Both the position numbers and the translations under genes were made by a program. The notes under the pieces are model-generated. The model saw nothing but the letters and a program-made list of their open reading frames with translations, made no database searches and had not been told where the DNA came from. Below, one piece after another: positions 35,521 through 50,605 of a stretch of 64,000 bases of DNA. The stretch comes from Camillea tinctor. Taxonomy: Eukaryota; Ascomycota; Sordariomycetes; Xylariales; Xylariaceae. The DNA is taken from assembly GCA_022578605.1 (NCBI GenBank), contig MU394109.1:214089-278088 (forward strand), given 5' to 3'. Numbering within the stretch: position 1 is the stretch's first letter; every line of letters begins with the position of its first letter.

Positions 35521-38500
35521 ATGGGTGACACTGGTGTCCCGGGTCTAAGTCGAGGGAGTTTACCCCAAGATCCTTATTACCCACAAGAGTCCGAATACGG
35601 TCCGAGTTTTCTCGACACAGGAGCGTGCCTCTGCTCACTTCGCCCTTTGCAATCTACAGAAGTCAACAATGGAAGCGGTAATAGTAACCAAGATGCAGCG
35701 TGGCAATGTATCGGGAACCAAACACAAGGAGTATACACTGTAACCACTGGCAAGTGGTTCAATAGCCTCCACGGTGGCAATAATGTTTCTCTTCCTATTT
35801 ACGATGCTTCGAACGGCCCGGATACTAGCAAGGCACTCACATGGGATTCTGGCAGCAGTACATTGGTTGACGCCAATACAAATTCTTTGACCCCTTACGA
35901 CCAGGCCTGCACGGGTCATAACCAGACTACATTTTCAACGTCGTTCTATAGGGCAGCTGCTGCTATGGATGCGGGAGAGACACCAGTTGACGCTGCTCCT
36001 TGTTGGCGTCCCGGTGCTGTCCCTATTCAGATTCAGACTATAGAGTCCTGGCAACAAGAAGGGTGTCGTGAAGGATTCTTATGTAAGTGTACAAGCCGCG
36101 ATCTTTATATGTGTACTTGGAGCCCAAAAGCTGACTATATATCTAGGCGCGAACAATACGGCAAACTCCTTACCCCAATTCTGCCCACCGATTACAGAAT
36201 GCCAAGAAGCACGAGTCAATGGCCAGATTTGCACGTTCAACGGAGCGAATATCGGCATGGGCCCTTTCGAGCCCGTCGTCTGTCAGGCTGGGTGGTATTG
36301 TCCGCGTGGAGGTACTGAAACCTTTCCCTGTCCTGCCGGGACATACTGCCAACCGGGGGCTGCGACGCCAACACCCTGTGCCGTCGGAAGCTACTGCCCT
36401 GAGAAATCAACCTCCCAGCGTTTCTTGATCCCATTAGTAGTTTTAGCCATCGTCGACGTTTTGATATTATGTAGCTTAGTGTGGCACATGACCCGAAAGC
36501 GATTCCATAAACAAAGGGTGGCACATACGCAGAACAAGAATAAGGGTATTAGCAACCTCGCGGCCACTAGAACAGGCTACAAGGAGATCCCTGATGAGGC
36601 TGACCCTGAGATGGGACCGATGCCGACTCCCTCTGTGCAGCGAACGGACACATTTTGGACAGGGTTCGAGTCTGCCATTGCGAGGCCGAGCACCGCTCCG
36701 CACGATAATCTAGACAGTGAACTCTCGCCGCAACTTCGGGCATTTATTGATTCCATGCGGAAGGCCACAGATGCTTCTCACTTTGGCTTGTCTTTCGCAT
36801 ATTCTGATCTCAGTTTCCACCCTAAGGGTGCCACTCGGCCGATCTTGCAAAATGTTACTGGATCTATAGAGCGCGGGTCCCTGACAGCCGTGATGGGTGG
36901 TTCAGGAGCAGGCAAATCTACTTTTGTTAATGTTTTGATGGGAAAGACAACCAATACTGGAGGTGCAGTTAGTAAGTAACCCCTGAATATTCTCCCGGGT
37001 GGACACGGCTGCTAACTGAAGAAATCAAAGTGGTCAATAATGTCCCTGGAAAAGTCAAACAGTATAAGAAGCTCATCGGCTACGTGCCTCAGGATGATAT
37101 TGTCCTCCCTGAGTTAACTGTCTACGAAAATATCTTGCATTCGGCACGGATACGCTTACCACGTACATGGGCTGATATCGACATACAGTCTCATGTCAAC
37201 TCAGTCATCGATTGCTTAGAGCTGTCTCATGTCCGTGACTCGCTAGTTGGCAGCGTTGGAAAACCCGTTATCAGCGGTGGACAGAGGAAACGAGTAAGTA
37301 TCGGAATGGAACTAGCAGCAGCGCCTATGGCTATCTTCCTGGACGAACCTACCAGTGGTCTGGATGCCACGTCCGCATCCTCGATTATGCGGACCCTGAA
37401 GGCAATTGCACGGCTCGGTATCTCGATCATCGTGATTATTCACCAACCTCGAATAGAAATCTTCGAGATGCTTGATGACCTAATCTTGTTGGCAAATGGA
37501 CAGATCATTTACGAGGGTCCCGAAGCCGGCGTACAGCAATTCTTTGAGGACATCGGCTACCACTTCCCTGAACATAGTAACGCTGGTGATGTTGTAACAG
37601 ACATCATCACCGGAAACGGCCGCCCGTATAAGGGGGCCGGTGATATCTCCAAGGAATCCCTGATCTCCAATTGGGCAAGCTCCCGAGAACAAGCTAAGAT
37701 TAAGACCAAGCACGCCTCGATACAGTCCAATCGCACTTCCATGGCGGAGAACAAATCGATGAAGCGAGAACTCCTTCGGAAACGTGGCGCGCCCCGTCTA
37801 AGGCAGATATGGCTCTGTCTCCGGCGTGCGATGCTACAACAACTGCGAACGAAGGCCGCCTTCTGGTTTGAGATGGCGCTGGCGTCCCTCGCAGGACTGC
37901 TGCTTGGCCTAGCGCAACAGTCGAAGAAGGGTATTCTGTTCATTGGCATCTATAACGAACCATATGAGATCTTGTCTGTAGCCACGGATAATCTTTCAGT
38001 GCCTCAGCTGGCGCTGCTGACCGTTATCGCCATCGGGCTCGTGTCCGGCGCGCCTGGCGTCAAGGTCTTCTCTGAGGAGATGTTGCTCTACCGCCGGGAA
38101 GCCGAAGCCGGCCACTCGCGTGTGGCCTACTTTCTCGCCAAGAATGTGTCGGTCGTGCCGCGCATGGTTTTAGGGTGCTTGCATTTCACCACCTTCATCC
38201 TCTTGCTTTCGGTGCCTGTTATACCCTGGGGCACAGCTTTTCTGGCGAACCTCATTTATTTCTACTGCATCTACGGGCTCGCAAGCTGTATTTCCATGGT
38301 TGTCCGCCGCGAAGACGCTCCCCTGCTCGCCACCATGATCAGTCTCATCGTGGGTATCCTTTCGGGCGCCGCGCCGCCGCTGTCTAAGGTCAAGGAATGG
38401 CATATGGAATGGCTCTGGCGTGCATCCCCCGGCACCTGGCTCGCTGAGCTATACTTCGGTCAGATGATAGAGCCCTTCGCCTACTTGTACAACGTTGAGC

Positions 38501-38631
38501 TTGCGGCTCGGATCACAGGGTTTCATCTGGACTGGCTCAGACAAAACCTGCTAGTTTTATTGGGCATCGGTACAATTTATCGCATTATCGCTTTCATTGG
38601 CCTGGCTGCTGGAAAGCGGCTTCGTGCATAG
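35521..38631 (+). CDS. ABCG (White/Adp1-like) half-transporter with Cys-rich ectodomain
   Basis: Exons 35521-36082, 36147-36971 and about 37022-38631 encode about 998 residues. The N-terminal 300 residues form an extracytosolic domain with many Cys and N-glycosylation sites (NQTQG, GFLCANNT), ending in a GCC-type block (CQAGWYCPRGGTETFPCPAGTYC). A TM segment follows (RFLIPLVVLAIVDVLILCSLVW). The nucleotide-binding domain has Walker A GGSGAGKST, signature ISGGQRKRVS, Walker B AIFLDEPTSGLD and H-loop IIHQPR. The C-terminal domain has about six TM helices (for example LTVIAIGLVSGAPGVKVFSEE). The substrate is unknown. The annotated start MGDTGVPGLSRG lacks the signal peptide that a lumenal domain of this size needs, so the true 5' end may be missed or lost. 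The exact acceptor of intron 2 is ambiguous between 37022 and 37031; both keep the frame. Confidence 0.92.
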
Positions 38632-41556
<2,925 letters not shown>

Positions 41557-42261
41557 TTTATTTCCCGGCCGACGTCTTCCCCTGTCCCGCCTCTCCACAC
41601 ATACCTCGATTTGAGAAATTCGGAACGATACTGGTTAGCATGCTGGGGAGGGGCATCCTTCTCTAGCTTGGTAGCTTTATTAGTTTCCACTCGACCTCTA
41701 TTTCGACTGTTTACAGGATTAGTGGCAATGTTAATTTTGCGTGCAAGAAGACTCTGCTACAAAAGTATCCACATTTAATATGTTACTGTAGGCCAGCTCA
41801 GTTGAGAAAGCATCCATATCGTATAACTGCTCGAAATGTAAATTTTACATGCTGGAAATCCATATGTCTTAGAAAGAAAGGAGTAATGAAACAGACATGG
41901 ATATGCTATTCGAAAGACTACCTACCCAAAGAGGTATTGAAATTCAGGCCTCTCTGCATTTCAGTCAGAATTATAGTCTTTTCATAAGCGCCGTAGTATC
42001 ATACTGTGATTCTGAAAAAAAATTTTATTGTTGGTTAAGACTTCTCAATCTTTTGCCTCTTGCAAATATCGGGAAAAAAATGGACGTTACTAAATACATT
42101 ACAGAGATCTTTCTCTATATCATGTTAGTATATGTTAGTATATGCTAACCGGCCGAAGTCTGCCTGAAGACTTTTTTGAGGCATATATTGTACTCTTCAT
42201 AGTCATCGCCTACCTAATTACTTCTAATCTATTTGGTGTAGAAAGGGACTTTGCTTTCCTG

Positions 42262-42380
42262 AGTGTATCTTCGTTATTAGGCAAAAATACGGTTGTATTG
42301 ACACCATTAGTTCAATACATCAAGCGTGACCCAAACTAAGCAGGGTCGTGTTGGCTTTGGAATCTCCTGGTGCTGTTTTC
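42262..42380 (+). pseudogene. possible degenerate 5S rRNA gene
   Basis: Patches resemble fungal 5S rRNA in the right order: AAAATACGG, then ATTAGTTCAA, then AACTAAGCAGGGTCG, then GGAATCTCCTGGTGCTGTTTTC, the last matching the conserved 3' third (GAATC, GGTGCTGT). The 5' third is poorly matched. 5S genes are dispersed in many Sordariomycetes and relics are common. It is too diverged to be functional. The limits are approximate. Confidence 0.27.
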
Positions 42381-44478
42381 TTGTTAGTAGCAATATTAGT
42401 GTTTAGGAAACATATTGGATATGTAGTAACCCTACTTTGAAGATTCTATTGATAGTGCTAGGAGCTGGACAATGAAAATCGCCTATTTAGGATTGAAGCT
42501 GATAATAAAAATAATCAGCCGATACGAGCGAACTAGGAAGCCAGACTTCTTACCTATAACCAAATTGTGTACCCATCTATTATATTTTCTTACACTATCG
42601 TGGGAATGGAGAACGGGAATAGCTGAGGCTCACACAGGCTGATGCTACGATAGCCTCCCCAGAAGCTAAGATGACACCTTCGGGCACTCGGGCCCGGAGG
42701 CTCTTGATGTTGATAAGGACTTTATAATTAGTAGATGAGTCGAACAACCAAAGTATTTGAGAATACATGCGAAGGAAGCCGACCCTAGTCTCACTCATAT
42801 CGCTCACTCAGGCAAACCTCTACAGTAAATCGAAATGGGAGAAATCGACTTGCTAGCTCGGTTGGACTGAACAGCCATTGGTGGTCTAAACGCTACGTAA
42901 AGCACGTGCAAAAAAGCTTCATTAGTTGTCTATATCCTTTACAACTATTGTGCTTACTCTAATAGAGAATGGTTAATACTCGCTTAAAATTGTAGCCGTG
43001 CCACATACGATATAGATGAGTATAAGTCGGCGGTCGGAGTAAGCAAAACCAAAGGGAAATTATTTGGAATAAAAAAGTCCTCTTCGCCGCTTGACTACAC
43101 ATTTCAGCCACTGTCGTGTAAAAACCTTTGCCATATATGCCCGAATTAGCAAACCCATATGGAACTGATCAAGTCACGGAGTCCACCTCGAGCAATGCTG
43201 TCTATAGCGTCCACTCACTGCGATTTTGCGGCTTGCTCACGTGCATTAGTATCACAGGCTGGGGAATATTTTTGCTAAGGTGCACCACACCTACTGCTAC
43301 GGGCAAAGATGATTGGAACAGTAAACGGCGGAAACTCTCGAACTAGTAAGCAAGGCGATCCTATGTAGCAACAATAGGAGGAAACCAAGATGGAAGCAAA
43401 TAAGTCCACCATTTTGAGTTTCAGCAGGTTCAGAAACGAGGTGCTGTTTGATGTTCTCCTCACGCAGATGGAGAAATGACAAATCTATGGTGTCTCTGAT
43501 TTCCAGACTGCAGACTGGGTTCTCCGTGGATAATTCCTTCATCTCCAAATATCCCAAAGCATCGTCGTCGCTGATTAATTTTCCGATTTGGCACAGACAT
43601 CTCATGGTTTGAAGCTATAAATAAATTTAGCTCCTTGTAACAAGCCTAATAGTATTGCTTTTTTGGCGCTGATCATGAAGATCATAAACTCGGACCAGGG
43701 CTCAAAATGCGGGTAAGTGCATATGAGGAATCTTGTATAACCCCCTGTCGACATGCAAGGGATATCTTGAAGGATGGTAGGCGTCTAAGGTTAAGTGTAT
43801 TGCGATTTGCTTAGCTAAAAGTTCCAATTCGCATTGACTACTGCAAGGCTATAATATAACGTTGAAGCCCGGGAATCCCGGTTAACGCCGAAAAGGAAGC
43901 TTTTGTACTGCCTATTTTGTCCTGGTTCTTTACTATCCTATAGATCCTGATGCAACATTCCTTTCTTCGACCACACAGAAAGCCACGGCATCGATTTAGG
44001 GAATAGCTAGGGGCGTATTTGAAGCTTACAACGGGTGGTGCCGAATTGTACCTTATCTTACTCTAGGTCGTGGTTCTATATACCAAATGTGTTCTTCGGG
44101 GTGACATCCTGTAGTCACTGAACTTGAAATGCGCAGTAAGTGAAGTGTCAAAGTCGCATTGCTCCTAGGGTTTGGGGCTTTTATCACTAATATGTATGGC
44201 CCTGATTCAATTTTGTGTCTACATTTTGTTCACCTTCCTTCTTGGTCAGGCGTGTACTATAGGCGAGGCGATATGGCCGTTAGGTGAGCCCCAAGCCCTG
44301 CATGGTTCAAAGCTCACGAACTCCTATACTAGTTGAAAGAGAACATGGGTTCCACAATGTTGCAGTGTAGAAGCTTAACCCCGGATTCTGGTCAGTAAAA
44401 TGTGATAATGGGCGATCACAAATGCCTATCACGACTCATGTTCGCATAGCCTGTACCTAGACCAAAATCCTCAGCTTC

Positions 44479-44688
44479 ATGCGCCACATTATGAGTTGGT
44501 ACTCAGCTACTTCTCTATACTCAGCTTGCATTATCATTTTGTATAGTAGGGTTGCAGCCAATACAACAACGAATCTGACTCCTTGTCCCAAGCTCCCATG
44601 CGCACGTTTTCCATGCAGGAACCTTGCGTACCGTAAGCAGCCTTGTACCGCAAATAAACTTGCTTGTCAGCAGCCTCAACTACCATGA
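44479..44688 (+). CDS. candidate small Cys-rich peptide (uncertain)
   Basis: A 69-codon frame. After a moderately hydrophobic segment (SLYSACIIILYSRVAA, about residues 13-28) that could be a weak signal peptide, a short mature part has five Cys including CPKLPCARFPC. Length and layout fit a small secreted protein, but the signal is weak, the Cys count is odd, and no family is recognised. It may be a chance frame. Confidence 0.18.
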   Translation: MRHIMSWYSATSLYSACIIILYSRVAANTTTNLTPCPKLPCARFPCRNLAYRKQPCTANKLACQQPQLP

Positions 44689-45620
44689 GCTCCTAGAAAC
44701 TGGCAGTTTTTGAGAAAGCTCCCGTGACCTGTACGTACCCTAATACATATCCTAATATCCAAGGCGGAATCGAGGGGCTTACTCTGTGAAGGACCACGAC
44801 ATGCCCATAGGAGACTAAGGCTTTGATATAGAGTCCTCCCATTAACACCATAGCTACTCTCTGAGTGGGGACTGTCAATTATAGGACATGTCGGCCGAGC
44901 TTATGGTTCGATTAAGGTTGGTCTCTTCATGCTAGAGATCGATCCCTCACTGAATCCAATCGTCTAATTCATCCGATATGCCAGTTCAACAAGCTTTAGT
45001 ATTCCTTTTGTGGAGCTCTGCCGAGATGTCAAATTATAAACTACACAGTAATTCTGAGATCCGGGCCCACAGCATGCTAGTGTGTGTACTCGCAGGGCTT
45101 CCCTCGCATGGCCACTCTCGCGTGGCAGCCCGGACTCCCTGACTCCCTACTCGCTACTGGAGATGCAAAGGATTCTGTTTCGGCCAGAGCAACTAGCTGC
45201 CTTTTCTAGGTACAGCCTCGAAGCCGATGAGGTCCAGCCAGCACCAATCTTAGACTTTCAAGCTATCAGCTGGAAGCCCGTAAGCTTCCTCCTTGACCAA
45301 CCAGGAACCGTAAGCATCATGACTACGGTGGTGATGTATGACTACAACCCCCAAACAGCCTCAATAGTTATACTTTTCGGTCCGTACATCTCATGTTTCG
45401 AGAGCTACCTAGGTGTATATAAGACTCGAAGGAAACCTCATGTCTTGGGAGTCTAGCTTCAGCATCATCACTCAGCCCGACCATCTAAGTAGACCGAGTC
45501 AGAGTAGCAATATCTACTCCCTCGTTTCTTTCATTACTTTCTGATTCTTTTCCCTCCCCCCTTTCATTCTTTCTACAACTTTGGGTTTATATTTTCCCAC
45601 TCCCTTTTGGTCGAGTCAAG

Positions 45621-47894
45621 ATGAAGTCTTTCTCCTATTTTGCGCTGATCAGCGCATTGGCCCAGTACACCAAAGCTGGGTAAGTCACAAACCCAGAAAA
45701 TACCAGTAACAGTTCAAACTAACATTAATATACAGGACTGGAAGAAATGGCATTGATGTCCTTATGCCTCGTACTCCCCAGCAAAACAACTTCCCCCAAA
45801 CTGGCCCGACTCTCTCGCCTAGCCAGCCTTCAGCAAATAAGACCTACGAATACATTGTCATTGGTTCTGGTGCTGGTGGGGCCCCCTTGGCTGCTGATTT
45901 AGCTGTTGCTGGCCACAGTGTGCTGCTCGTTGAGGCTGGTGGTGACTATGGTCACCTTCGAGAGGTCGAAAGCCCTGCTCTAAGTTTCTCGGCTTCAGAA
46001 AGGAACGAAGTCAGCTGGGCTTTCTACACCCACCACTATGCGAATGAGACTCAGACCCTGAGGGATCGCAAACTCACCTGGTTGACTCCGTCCGGCGATC
46101 TTTACTCCGGTGTTAACCCCCCTGAGGGATCTACCATCCTTGGTAACTACTACCCTCGATACGGCGGTCTGGGCGGCTGCTCCGAGCACAACGCCTTAGT
46201 AGGTGTTCTACCCACTACCAACGATTGGAACTACATCAAGGAGCTTACCGGCGACGACGGCTGGGATGCCGAGAACATGAGAAACTATTGGAAGAAAATT
46301 GAGCATGTCATGTATCCCTTGCCGGAGGAAGACGTCCAGTACCATGGAACCGAAGGGTGGCTTGGTATGTCAGTCGTTCCCCCTGCTGTGAGCGCTCAAG
46401 ACTTGAAGATCTTGTCTGTCGTCATCGGCGCTGCTCAGGCTCTTGGCGTTTCTACGGATGCTATCAGCGCGGCCATTGAGGATGTCACCACTTCTCTTAC
46501 TGCTGAGGTTGGTGACATCGCTGAAACTGTAAGTTTTCTCCATCTCAGACTCATGCTCAATATTGCATACTAACGTGGCTTTCTAGCTGCTTCCGCTCAA
46601 TGTGACCGGCGGAATCACAGATGCTCTTGCTAGCATGTTGGAATGGGACATCAACAAGGACACCCCTGATCGTGACAGCAAGACAGTCATGGCTCGTCTT
46701 CCGATGACCTTGACTACTCCTGACTATAGACGATCATCTCCACGTGACTACGTCTACGACATAGCTACTGCAACCTACCCTAACGGAACCAAGATGTACC
46801 CGCTCGATATCGCTCTACACACTCTTGTCACCAAGGTTAACTTCGACACTGATGGCGCTAAGCCCAAGGCTACCGGTATCGACTATCTATATGGCGAATC
46901 CCTATACCGAGCCGACCCCAGGTCTAGCCTTACTGAAGACACCGGCGTTCCCGGCTCCGTCTCTGCTTCTCGTGAAGTTATTGTTTCCGGTGGTGCCTTT
47001 AACACCCCTCAAATTCTAAAACTTTCCGGTGTTGGTCCTAAGGAAGAGCTAGACAAGTTTGATATTCCCGTAGTCTTGGACCTGCCAGGTGTTGGCAAGA
47101 ACCTTCAGGATCGTATCGAGGTTGGTGTATCTGCTGATGCTACCAGCAACTTCACTCGTATCCTGGACTGCACATACCTAGGTACTGAGGATGACCCATG
47201 CTGGGCCCAGTACTCTAACCCCGACAACCATGATGCGGAGAAGGGAACCTACGCCTCTAACGGCCTACCTATGGGTGTTTTTACATCTTCGTCCCTCGCT
47301 GACGGCGAGCATGATCTCTGGCTTGGTGGTTTCCCTGCTCTCTTCCAGGGCTTTTTCCCCGGCTTCTCGACGAATGCCGCTACTCCTGATGCCAAGAACC
47401 ACTGGTCATGGCTCATTCTCAAGGCCCACACTACTAATAACGCCGGTACTGTCGAGCTTACCAGCACCAACCCGCGTGACACTCCTTTGATCAACTTCCA
47501 CAACCTTTACGAGGGTCAAACCAACGAGGCTGCCGACAAGGATGTTATGGCTTTGGTCGAGGGAATGAAGCTGGCCATGAGCTTCTACGAGAATATCACT
47601 CCCCTTGATGGCGAGTTTGAGCGCATCTGGCCCCCGGCTAATATCACCTCTGATGAGGACCTCAAACAGTGGATCATTGACGAGGCCTGGGGTCACCACG
47701 CCTCCTGCTCTGCTCCTATCGGCTCCGACGACGACCCCAATGCCGTCCTTGATGGTCAATTCCGTGTCCGTGGCATCGACGGCCTCCGTGTTGTTGACGC
47801 TTCGGCATTCCCTAAGATTCCGGGTACCTTCCCAGTCGTGGCTGTCCACCTCCTGGCTGCCAAGGCGGCGGATGACATCCTTGCCGACATTTAA
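45621..47894 (+). CDS. secreted GMC-family FAD oxidoreductase
   Basis: Glucose-methanol-choline family flavoenzyme, likely extracellular, oxidising an alcohol or sugar; the substrate cannot be read. Exons: 45621-45679, about 45736-46528 and about 46587-47894. A cleavable signal peptide (MKSFSYFALISALAQYTKA) ends near the first intron. The FAD motif is YIVIGSGAGGAPLAADLAVAGHSVLLVEAGG. The second GMC signature region is YPRYGGLGGCSEHNALVG. Further motifs are SGGAFNTPQILKLSGVGP and DLPGVGKNLQD. The catalytic His is in AWGHHASCSAPIG, and the C-terminal FAD segment is RVVDASAFPKIPGTFPVVAVHLLAAKAADDIL. The length of about 720 residues is longer than glucose oxidase because of an insertion around residues 210-270. 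Several NxT/S sites support secretion. The neighbours give no pathway context. Confidence 0.93.
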
Positions 47895-49640
47895 GAAATA
47901 CCCACTTTCTGTACATATTTCACACATTTTTGCATAATCCAATGACACAGTGGGGAGAGCAAAAAGATGTATCTCGATGGAAATTTCTCTGTTTGTCTCT
48001 TCTACTTCTTTTCCTTTAGATTGTATATTCTCACAGAACCTTTATATATAGAAAAAGGGGGCGAGGGGCCCCTTTTCAGGGAAACGAGAGGCTTGGATAG
48101 AGGCAGAGCAGCGAGCTTAAAGCGCACATTCTCTGCAACTTTGGCGTATCTCCATGTACGCTAATGTTTTCATGATTAAATTTTGTGTATTTATTTGCTT
48201 GTTGGACGCATTTTGGGATATTGGGCATTCCAATCATGTATAGGTCGTTATTTATTTCTTTATTTTATAACAACGGAGCAAAATGGTTTATACATCTTTA
48301 CTAGCTTCTTATGAATATGTGATAGTGCTAATGTAAGCTTGACTAAAATGTTTTCGTATCTATAGACGTCTCCATTTCAACCGGGTAGATAGACAGCTTC
48401 GTTACATTGTCCTGCAAGGGACTAATAGTGAGATCCCATTTGTTTCCAGTAACTCTACGAACATCATCTGATACTATCTTTAGCATACTCTGGGATTTTG
48501 GTTGATGCTCGAGTGTAGTGTGGTACATCCACTTGAAACGTGTGGCGACGTGGCCATGTAACGATTTGGCTTGTGTTGCGCGGCTTGTCACTGCAACTCG
48601 TCTGTGCATGATCTCCATCACTGACTTCTGACGTCCTTCCCCTTTGATACAAAGTCTGAAGGCTTCAGACAACCACAGACGCAATGGAAGAGGAGTCAAC
48701 CAGAAAATAGGATTACGAGCTCCTTTTTGATGAACTCGTCTTCACTGGATGCTTCTCATACACCAGTTCTCTTTCTCTTGAGTTCAGCTTCGCCTAGCTG
48801 CGCCAATGACCTCATGCAACAGGCCATCATGGTTAGAAGGATTCCCTCCCCCGCTGCCTAGCCTTATTTTCGTGGCTCAGGTGGAAAAATACCTAAACTT
48901 AGGTATATTATTAGTTGGCCCTGTATGCCGTGTTGATGGCACTCAATCCTGGCCCTATGAGGGTCGTCTTCGTAGTCAACACAGCTTCGTGTGCGCGTTT
49001 TGCATCCGATTTGTGTCAATTACGGGGAGATTTGCCCGAGAACACCTTACCAGTCGAAATCGGCTCCACTGTCATACACCTACATGCTACTAGGTAGGAT
49101 CTGATGACTTATATAGTCTTCCAGTCTCCAGTCTAATTTGGATACCTGCCTCTTTTTATACAAAGCTCCTTTAAATATCCTATCTCAAAGTTAATTCTAA
49201 AGAAAAACCAAGCTACCCAAATACAGACCAATATACTTACACTCAGGTCTTCTTTCATATTGCAGTGATACTAAAGACCGACATTATGGGATATTGGCAC
49301 GTTAAGACTATCCCAGGAAGGCCAAGGTAGGCCCAAATCCTTGCTCTTTGCGCCGCAGACTTCATTATATCTTTAGGTGAAATTATTTCTGGCTTCGCCA
49401 ATTATCCTCCTTTCGGGAATCATATGTCGGCTGCAATGTATCATTTATGGTTCGCTGGGGGGAGGGGGGGATAGGCCACTCTTTACGGGCGATAGATCGA
49501 AAAATACGGGGAACAAAGAGAGTGTTTTTACGTGTATGTATCAGTATCTCATATGGTTATAGTTTTAGTTTTTTGTACAATAATATCATAAATCCTCATC
49601 TAGGTATTTAATCCTTTATTTGTTGAATATGCTGATAAGT
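47895..49640. other. intergenic region with one inverted repeat
   Basis: This is the 3' region of the GMC gene followed by sequence without a recognisable gene. A perfect 8-bp inverted repeat, ATACCTAA-AC-TTAGGTAT, lies at 48889-48906. A 118-codon minus-strand frame (48343-48699) has no family match and is not called. Confidence 0.45.
48889..48906. repeat. inverted repeat ATACCTAA-N2-TTAGGTAT
   Basis: A perfect 8-bp inverted repeat with a 2-nt spacer, built on the same AGGTA/TACCT half-site as the TACCTAGGTA palindromes elsewhere in the window. Function unknown. Confidence 0.5.
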
Positions 49641-49646
49641 CTAGGG

Positions 49647-49990
49647 TGTTGGAATATGGGGTTACCACCCCACTCTACGGTACTACACTACTACCATATG
49701 TACATATATATCGGGCTTCCGCCCTCCTCATAGACTCTCTCCTGGACTAATACACTTCATCCTTTCCCTCACCTATCGTCTCATTCCAATATAGGGCAGT
49801 GAGAAAATTGCCTGTAAATCTTGGAATATGGGGTTACCACCCCACTATAAGAATTTACACCACTACACTATGTACATATATGTTGACGCTCTCTCTCTTT
49901 CCCTAGAAAATTTCCTAAACTGATATACTTCATCATATTCCCTCGCTATCGTCTTGTACCAGTAGATCTTGCTGAAGGGTCACTCGCCAT
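49647..49990 (+). repeat. diverged tandem repeat, unit about 172 bp (LTR-like)
   Basis: A 26-nt block, TTGGAATATGGGGTTACCAC plus CCCACT, occurs exactly at 49649-49674 and 49821-49846. After each copy the sequence stays alignable: TACACTA, TATGTACATATAT, CTCTCT, ATAC(A)CTTCATC, CCCTC..CTATCGTCT. Copy 1 is preceded by TG, as an LTR end would be, and each block contains a GGGGT-TACC-ACCCC hairpin. It may be two fragments of one solo LTR family or a tandem duplication. No coding capacity. Confidence 0.6.
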
Positions 49991-50605
49991 GGGTATATTT
50001 TATAGTTTCCCTCGCTATAACCACCCCCCTAACATACCTTGCTTTACAAGAAATCATATTTCCAAGGTATATATGATAATACTACCACTCGTTGTTGTTG
50101 CCATATTTATAGTTTAAGGGACCACTACGTAGCAGCTATCTCATAGTCTCCCTATGATGAGAAACTTGGTAGAAGCTTGAGTAATGATGATATTATTGTG
50201 CAAGAAACTAGAAGTATAACTACATGCAATACTGATATGTATTGTATACTTCCTCTACTCAATGTGTCACGAGTGACCAAGAAAGTTCTTAGGTAATCAA
50301 TACGTTGTTGTGCGAGAAATCTAGACTACAACTACAGATGTCACAGTTACCTATATACAAGAACCTGCTTTGTTACTTCCTAACCCCTGACATGCCGACA
50401 CGTATTTTGAACGACTGTTTAATATCACCTCACCTGGAAGACCCGCTGTTGTAATACCTAGGAAATTTCAGTTGAAAGTCTGTGTTGGTCTCTCCCACGG
50501 ACACGCAATCGCTATTTTTCCTCTGCACTACGACACACCACTCATCGGAAGGAGCCTGGAAACATCCAATCATCCAGAAATACGATATTTCGAAACATAT
50601 CTCAA
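49991..50605. other. intergenic spacer
   Basis: AT-rich sequence between the tandem repeat and the amidase pseudogene. Nothing supported. Confidence 0.4.

Larger units (their letters stand above)
41557..45620. other. 4-kb gene-poor interval
   Basis: There is no convincing large gene. The interval is AT-rich around 41700-42550. Items seen are a 5S-rRNA-like segment (about 42262-42380), a small Cys-rich open frame (44479-44688) and a 124-codon frame at 45082-45456 without family resemblance. The right end (45520-45610) is a C/T-rich leader of the GMC oxidoreductase gene. Confidence 0.45.

Noticed and set aside
45082..45456. 124-codon plus-strand frame just upstream of the GMC gene.
   Set aside because: No recognisable domain, no flanking exons, and it overlaps the likely promoter area. 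Coding status cannot be supported from sequence alone.
47406..47948. 180-codon minus-strand frame within the GMC oxidoreductase gene.
   Set aside because: It is antisense to a well-conserved coding exon and has no family resemblance of its own.
48343..48699. 118-codon minus-strand frame downstream of the GMC gene.
   Set aside because: The composition is protein-like in places (basic, no repeats), but there is no family match, hydrophobic pattern or conserved context. It is most likely chance.
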